Positions 60,139-64,000 of a DNA stretch of 64,000 nt are shown here, piece by piece. How positions within the stretch are numbered: position 1 is the first letter of the stretch; each line of letters opens with the position of its first letter. The notes under the pieces are model-generated. The model worked only from the letters and a program-made list of their open reading frames with translations. It did no database searches and was not told the origin of the DNA. The position numbers were made by a program, and so were the translations under genes. This stretch comes from Mycobacterium pinniadriaticum (lineage in GTDB: Bacteria; Actinomycetota; Actinomycetes; Mycobacteriales; Mycobacteriaceae): contig NZ_JAPJDO010000013.1 of NCBI RefSeq assembly GCF_026242045.1, positions 62,001 to 126,000 on the forward strand. The letters are read 5' to 3'.

Positions 60139-62124
60139 GTGACGCTTGAAACACTGCGCTCCGGTATCGACCTGTCCCATGTCGAGGCCGAGGTCCGCCC
60201 GCAAGACGACCTGTTCGGCCATGTCAACGGACGCTGGCTGACCGAATACGCCATCCCCGGTGACCGGGCCACCGACGGGGCCTTTCGCACCTTGTACGAC
60301 CGGGCCGAGGAGCAGGTGCGGGAGCTGATCATCGAAGCCTCGAGGTCGGGGAGCGAGCCGAATACCGATGAGCAGCGGATCGGCGACCTGTACGCCAGCT
60401 TCCTGGATGAGGCCGCTGTCGAGCGTCGCGGTGTTCAACCGCTGCTCGACGAGCTGGCCCGGATCGACGCCGCGGCCGACCCGGGCGCGCTGGCCACGGT
60501 CCTCGGCGCGCTGCAGCGCACCGGCATGGGCGGCGGCGTCGGGCTCTACATCGACACCGACTCCAAGAACTCGTCGCGCTATCTCGTCCACGTCACGCAG
60601 TCGGGTCTGGGCCTGCCCGACGAGTCGTACTATCGCGACGAGCAGCACGCCGCCATCCTGGCCGCTTACCCCGCACACATCGGCGCGATGTTCGCCCTCG
60701 TCCTGGGCGGCACCGCCGACGAATATGCCGAGCGGGCCGCCCGGATCGTGGCACTGGAGGCCAAGTTGGCCGCCGCGCACTGGGATGTCGTGAAACGCCG
60801 CGACGCCGACCTGACGTACAACCTGCGCACGTTCGCCGATCTTCCTGCCGAGGCGCCCGGCTTCGACTGGGCCGGCTGGGTCGGGGCCCTGGGTACCACG
60901 CCGGGCTCGGTGGCCGAACTGGTGGTGCGCCAGCCCGATTACCTCATAGCCTTCGCCGAGCTGTGGTCGAGCCACAACTTCGCCGACTGGAAGGACTGGG
61001 CACGCTGGCGGCTGATCAACGCCAGGGCCGCCTACCTGACCGACGCAGTGGTCGAAGCGAATTTCGACTTCTATGGCCGCACCCTGTCGGGCACCGAGCA
61101 GATCCGCGACCGCTGGAAGCGGGCGGTGTCGCTGGTGGAAAGCCTGATGGGTGACGCGGTCGGGCGGCTGTACGTCGAGCGGCACTTCCCACCGGACGCC
61201 AAGGCCCGCATGGACGTTCTCGTCGACAACCTGCGCGAGGCCTACCGGGTCAGCATCAACGACCTGGAGTGGATGACACCGGCCACCCGCGAGCGCGCCC
61301 TGGTCAAGCTGGACAAGTTCACCGCGAAGATCGGTTACCCGGCCAAGTGGCGAGACTACTCGACGCTGAATGTCGATCGTAACGATCTGTACGGCAACAT
61401 TATTCGTGGCGCCGAGGTGTCTCACGACCGGGAGCTGGCCAAGCTCGGCGGGCCGGTCGACCGTGACGAGTGGTTCATGACACCGCAGACGGTGAACGCC
61501 TACTACAACCCGGGCATGAACGAGATCGTGTTCCCCGCCGCGATCCTGCAGCCGCCGTTCTTCGACGCCGAGGCCGACGATGCGGCGAACTATGGCGGTA
61601 TCGGGGCGGTGATCGGCCATGAGATCGGCCACGGATTCGACGACCAGGGCGCCAAGTACGACGGCGACGGCAACCTCGTCGACTGGTGGACCGACGAGGA
61701 CCGCACCGAATTCGGCGCGCGCACCAAGGCGCTCATCGAGCAGTACGACGCCTTTGTGCCGCGCGGACTCGAGCCGTCGCACCACGTCAACGGCGCGTTC
61801 ACCGTCGGGGAGAACATCGGCGACCTGGGCGGGCTGTCCATCGCGCTGCTGGCCTACGAACTGTCCCTGGCCGGCAGGCCCGCTCCGGTGCTCGACGGCC
61901 TGACCGGCCCGCAGCGTGTCTTCTTCGGGTGGGCTCAGGTATGGCGCACCAAATCCCGCGAGGCCGAGGCCATTCGGCGGCTGGCGACCGACCCGCACTC
62001 GCCGCCGGAGTTCCGCTGCAACGGCGTGATCCGCAATATGGACGCCTTCTACGATGCGTTCGAGGTCAGCGTCGACGACGAGCTGTACCTGGAACCCGAT
62101 CGGCGCGTGCGGATCTGGAACTGA
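60139..62124 (+). CDS. zmp1: M13-family zinc metalloprotease Zmp1
   Basis: This 661-residue neprilysin-type protease has the zinc motif HEIGH (H494, E495, H498) in VIGHEIGHGFDDQG and the third ligand in GENIGDLGG (E558, D562). The substrate-binding NAYYNPGMNEIVFPAAILQPPFF comes just before, and CNGVIRNMDAFYDAF is near the C-terminus. No signal peptide is visible, as in M. tuberculosis Zmp1, which nevertheless is found outside the cell. The GTG at 60139 has AAGGA seven bases upstream. It ends 83 bp from the convergent L,D-transpeptidase, and an 8-bp perfect hairpin lies in between. Confidence 0.95.
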   Translation: MTLETLRSGIDLSHVEAEVRPQDDLFGHVNGRWLTEYAIPGDRATDGAFRTLYDRAEEQVRELIIEASRSGSEPNTDEQRIGDLYASFLDEAAVERRGVQPLLDELARIDAAADPGALATVLGALQRTGMGGGVGLYIDTDSKNSSRYLVHVTQSGLGLPDESYYRDEQHAAILAAYPAHIGAMFALVLGGTADEYAERAARIVALEAKLAAAHWDVVKRRDADLTYNLRTFADLPAEAPGFDWAGWVGALGTTPGSVAELVVRQPDYLIAFAELWSSHNFADWKDWARWRLINARAAYLTDAVVEANFDFYGRTLSGTEQIRDRWKRAVSLVESLMGDAVGRLYVERHFPPDAKARMDVLVDNLREAYRVSINDLEWMTPATRERALVKLDKFTAKIGYPAKWRDYSTLNVDRNDLYGNIIRGAEVSHDRELAKLGGPVDRDEWFMTPQTVNAYYNPGMNEIVFPAAILQPPFFDAEADDAANYGGIGAVIGHEIGHGFDDQGAKYDGDGNLVDWWTDEDRTEFGARTKALIEQYDAFVPRGLEPSHHVNGAFTVGENIGDLGGLSIALLAYELSLAGRPAPVLDGLTGPQRVFFGWAQVWRTKSREAEAIRRLATDPHSPPEFRCNGVIRNMDAFYDAFEVSVDDELYLEPDRRVRIWN

Positions 62125-62180
62125 CTTCGCCGAGACTGTAGCCATCGAGCAAAAGTTTCGAGTGGCGGTGCCGTTGCTGT

Positions 62181-62213
62181 GCCTGACCTTTGAAGATTCG
62201 CGCCTGGTCAGGC
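62181..62213. terminator. Hairpin between zmp1 and L,D-transpeptidase
   Basis: GCCTGACC (62181-62188) and GGTCAGGC (62206-62213) are perfect 8-bp arms with a 17-nt loop. The right arm covers the TGA stop of the transpeptidase. Just after the zmp1 stop, CGCCGAGACTG...AAAAGTTTCGAGTGGCGG (62129-62167) loosely recalls the 3'-end repeat family. Confidence 0.5.
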
Positions 62214-63272
62214 GAGCTGCCACTGCCAGTCGTCAGCACCGTCGGGGTTGTTGTACGTCCCCACCGAGTTCTTCACCACGATCGGGTCACCACTGCCGAA
62301 GTTGTCGTAGAACCACTTGGCGTTGGCCGGGCTGAGGTTGATGCACCCGTGACTGACGTTGCGCTTGCCCTGATCGGCCACCGACCACGGCGCGCTGTGC
62401 ACGAAGGCTCCGCTGTTGTCGATGCGCACCGCCCACTGCACCTTCAACTTGTAACCCTCGGCGGAATTCACCGGCACCCCGTAGGTCGATGAATCCATGA
62501 TGATGTCCGGGAACTTCTCGAGCACGTAGTAGGTACCGTTCTTGGTTTCGTGCTTGCCGTCGGGCTTGCCCATCGAGACCGGGAAGGTCTTCTCCACCTT
62601 GCCGTTTCGGGTGATCGTCATCTGATGGGTCTTGTCGTCCACGGTGGCCACCAGAGAGTCACCGACGCGGAAGTTGGACTTGACGCCGCTGGCGTCGATG
62701 TTCACCACGGTCCCCGAGGGCCAGAAGCTGTAAGGCCGCCAGCGCACCTGGGTATCGGTCGTCCAGTAGAACGCGCCGGGAACCGGCGGGACGGAGGAGA
62801 TGTGAATCGCCGATTCGGCCAGCGGCCGGTTGGCGATCGGGCGGGCGAAGTTGATGATGATCGGCTTGGCCACACCGACCAGCGCACCGTTGACCGGGTT
62901 GAACGACGGCGGAGCGAATACCGGATCACCGGTGTAGGGCAGCGGGTTCTGTCCCTTGACCGTGCCGGCCGCGGCGGTGGTCGCCGGCGCAGCGGCCAGC
63001 GGATCCGCCGACGGCGGGGCAAACGGATCAGGTGGCGGCGGAAGCGGGGCGATCGCCGGATCGCCCGGCGGAGGGGCGGCCGGGTCGGCAGGCGCAAGGA
63101 ACGGGTCGGGCGGAGGTGGCGGCACCTCCACCGGTGGCACGTCGACGATCGCGGGATCCACCGGCGATTGCTCCGGATCGGCCAGCGCAGAACCGCTGCC
63201 GAGACTGATTCCGGCGGCCACCCCGACAAGGCACAACGTGGCGGCGATCGCCCCCTTCACCCGCAGCGCCAT
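62208..63272 (-). CDS. Secreted L,D-transpeptidase (Rv0192/LdtMt4-like)
   Basis: This 354-residue protein makes 3-3 peptidoglycan cross-links. A signal peptide (about 1-30, ending GSALA) is followed by a Pro/Asp-rich linker (about 35-110). A bacterial Ig-like domain ([25 protein letters not shown], about 128-215) comes next. The YkuD catalytic domain has the nucleophile in SHGCINLS (Cys310, with His308) and HSAPWS. The ATG at 63272 (MALRVK) follows GAGGGAG; the frame continues upstream but that would bury the Shine-Dalgarno. By position it matches Rv0192 (LdtMt4). Confidence 0.93.
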   Translation of the reverse strand: MALRVKGAIAATLCLVGVAAGISLGSGSALADPEQSPVDPAIVDVPPVEVPPPPPDPFLAPADPAAPPPGDPAIAPLPPPPDPFAPPSADPLAAAPATTAAAGTVKGQNPLPYTGDPVFAPPSFNPVNGALVGVAKPIIINFARPIANRPLAESAIHISSVPPVPGAFYWTTDTQVRWRPYSFWPSGTVVNIDASGVKSNFRVGDSLVATVDDKTHQMTITRNGKVEKTFPVSMGKPDGKHETKNGTYYVLEKFPDIIMDSSTYGVPVNSAEGYKLKVQWAVRIDNSGAFVHSAPWSVADQGKRNVSHGCINLSPANAKWFYDNFGSGDPIVVKNSVGTYNNPDGADDWQWQLA

Positions 63273-63371
63273 AACCAAAACTCCCTCGATACCGACTCGA
63301 ACCCAGTGTAGGCACACCCACCCTGGGTACCCTTCCGAAATTGATTCGCCAGCGAATCCGACCGGGGCCGG

Positions 63372-63415
63372 TGTCACCGCCCTGACCTGTGCAGATAGTC
63401 GGGCGGGCGGTGACA
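63372..63415 (-). terminator. 11-bp perfect hairpin downstream of MFS gene
   Basis: TGTCACCGCCC (63372-63382) and GGGCGGTGACA (63405-63415) pair perfectly and start 4 bp beyond the transporter stop codon. Nearer the transpeptidase start, GATTCGC-CA-GCGAATC (63343-63358) and ACCCAG/CTGGGT (63301-63326) are further inverted repeats that could serve its promoter. Confidence 0.6.
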
Positions 63416-63419
63416 GACG

Positions 63420-64000
63420 TTACTTTTCGCTGGTAGCCGGGTGCATCGCGAACAGGCCCCGGCTGAACACGACGCACACGAGCGCGCCCAGCATCAACAC
63501 CGCCGAGGCGGTGATCATCGCCGCCACCCCGGCATGCTGATACAACAAACCGCCGCCCAGCGATCCCGCCATGATGCCGACCTGGAAGGTGGCCACATAC
63601 AGACCAGAGGCCCCGTCAGGATCCTCCGGCGAGTGCCGCATGGCTGCGGCCTGCAACATCGGCGGCATCGCATTGGCCGTCGCTCCCCACAGCACGATCG
63701 CCGCCGTGCCGCACAACGCCGCGGCGAACACGTGCCAGTCGGCGAAACCGAGCGTTGCCAACACCGCGAAGGCCAGCGACGAGCCCGCCAGACAACCCAC
63801 CACGGCGGCCTTCGGGTAACGGTCCCCCGGCCGGGCCAACAAGGCCATCCCGGTCAGGCCGGCAACGCCATACGCGGCAAGCAGCCAGGCCTGATTGGCG
63901 CCACGCACACCGACCACATCGCGGATGATCACCACGATGAACGTGTAGGAGATGAAGTGCGCGGTGACTCCGACCAGCGTCAACACGCACATCACCACCA
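63420..64000 (-). CDS. MFS transporter, C-terminal part (Rv0191-like), cut by window edge
   Basis: About 193 residues of a major facilitator protein are visible, with six hydrophobic segments. LLARPGDRYPKAAVVG holds the loop motif of the second half-repeat, and SGLYVATFQVGIMAGSLGGGLLYQ the equivalent of helix 11. The N-terminal half lies beyond base 64000, so the start cannot be given. Its position beyond the transpeptidase fits M. tuberculosis Rv0191, a drug-efflux-type transporter. Substrate unknown. A perfect hairpin terminator follows the stop. Confidence 0.88.
   Translation of the reverse strand, partial: VVMCVLTLVGVTAHFISYTFIVVIIRDVVGVRGANQAWLLAAYGVAGLTGMALLARPGDRYPKAAVVGCLAGSSLAFAVLATLGFADWHVFAAALCGTAAIVLWGATANAMPPMLQAAAMRHSPEDPDGASGLYVATFQVGIMAGSLGGGLLYQHAGVAAMITASAVLMLGALVCVVFSRGLFAMHPATSEK

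Noticed and set aside
59800..62223. An 807-codon minus-strand frame opposite zmp1 and omamA
   Set aside because: It covers the complement of zmp1, whose HEIGH motif and length are unambiguous. The antisense translation has no recognisable fold.
1..64000. tRNA/rRNA genes, CRISPR arrays, insertion sequences, prophage, toxin-antitoxin pairs
   Set aside because: I read both strands for them and saw no cloverleaf-like tRNA ends, spaced direct repeats, transposase motifs or phage genes.

Overview
The window is high-GC actinobacterial DNA from a mycobacterium, probably a rapid grower of the Mycolicibacterium type. I base this on gene content and order. From about 30 kb to the right end the genes follow, in reverse orientation, the Mycobacterium tuberculosis stretch Rv0216 to Rv0191: a double-hotdog protein, fadE3, fadD4, GTP-dependent pckA, Rv0210/Rv0209, trmB, Rv0207c, mmpL3, Rv0205, Rv0204c, Rv0203-type hemophores, mmpL11, Rv0201c, omamB/omamA, zmp1, an L,D-transpeptidase and an MFS transporter. 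The left end follows Rv0225 to Rv0220. Orthologue names come from memory of family sequences and gene order; no search was run.

Layout. 1-4.1 kb: DUF5313 membrane protein, glycosyltransferase, methyltransferase, aldehyde dehydrogenase. 4.1-11.1 kb: a lipid-oxidation island (MaoC hydratase, FadE5-type dehydrogenase, TetR regulator preceded by a coupled small gene, RibD-like reductase, thioesterase, paired acyl-CoA dehydrogenases). 11.1-18.6 kb: echA1, a three-gene acyltransferase/fadD12/lipO operon behind a perfect KstR-type box, a WS/DGAT wax synthase and lipC. 18.7-30.2 kb: an accessory catabolic region with a GH6 glycosidase, two amidohydrolases, a Zn alcohol dehydrogenase, a Baeyer-Villiger-type monooxygenase, an esterase, a second acyl-CoA dehydrogenase pair and an apparently permuted CoA transferase. 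Together these could take a secondary alcohol or ketone through an ester to beta-oxidation. 30.3-40.3 kb: Rv0216, fadE3, a GntR regulator, a crotonase, fadD4, pckA and two GTPase-like proteins with degenerate P-loops. 40.4-64 kb: the mycolate/heme export region with mmpL3 and mmpL11.

Two blocks interrupt the M. tuberculosis order here. One is a 1194-residue secreted protein between mmpL3 and Rv0205. It has two VCBS/cadherin-like domains and about 14 repeats of roughly 49 residues, which suggests a double seven-bladed propeller. The other is a PrrAB-like two-component system placed directly downstream of two hemophore genes next to mmpL11.

Non-coding signals include a three-copy intergenic repeat that always lies just 3' of a minus-strand stop codon, several perfect inverted repeats in divergent promoter regions (candidate operators), a 19-bp perfect hairpin between pckA and fadD4, a leader ORF in front of pckA, and a hairpin built into the 3' coding end of an acyl-CoA dehydrogenase. 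I see no tRNA or rRNA gene, CRISPR array, insertion sequence or prophage.
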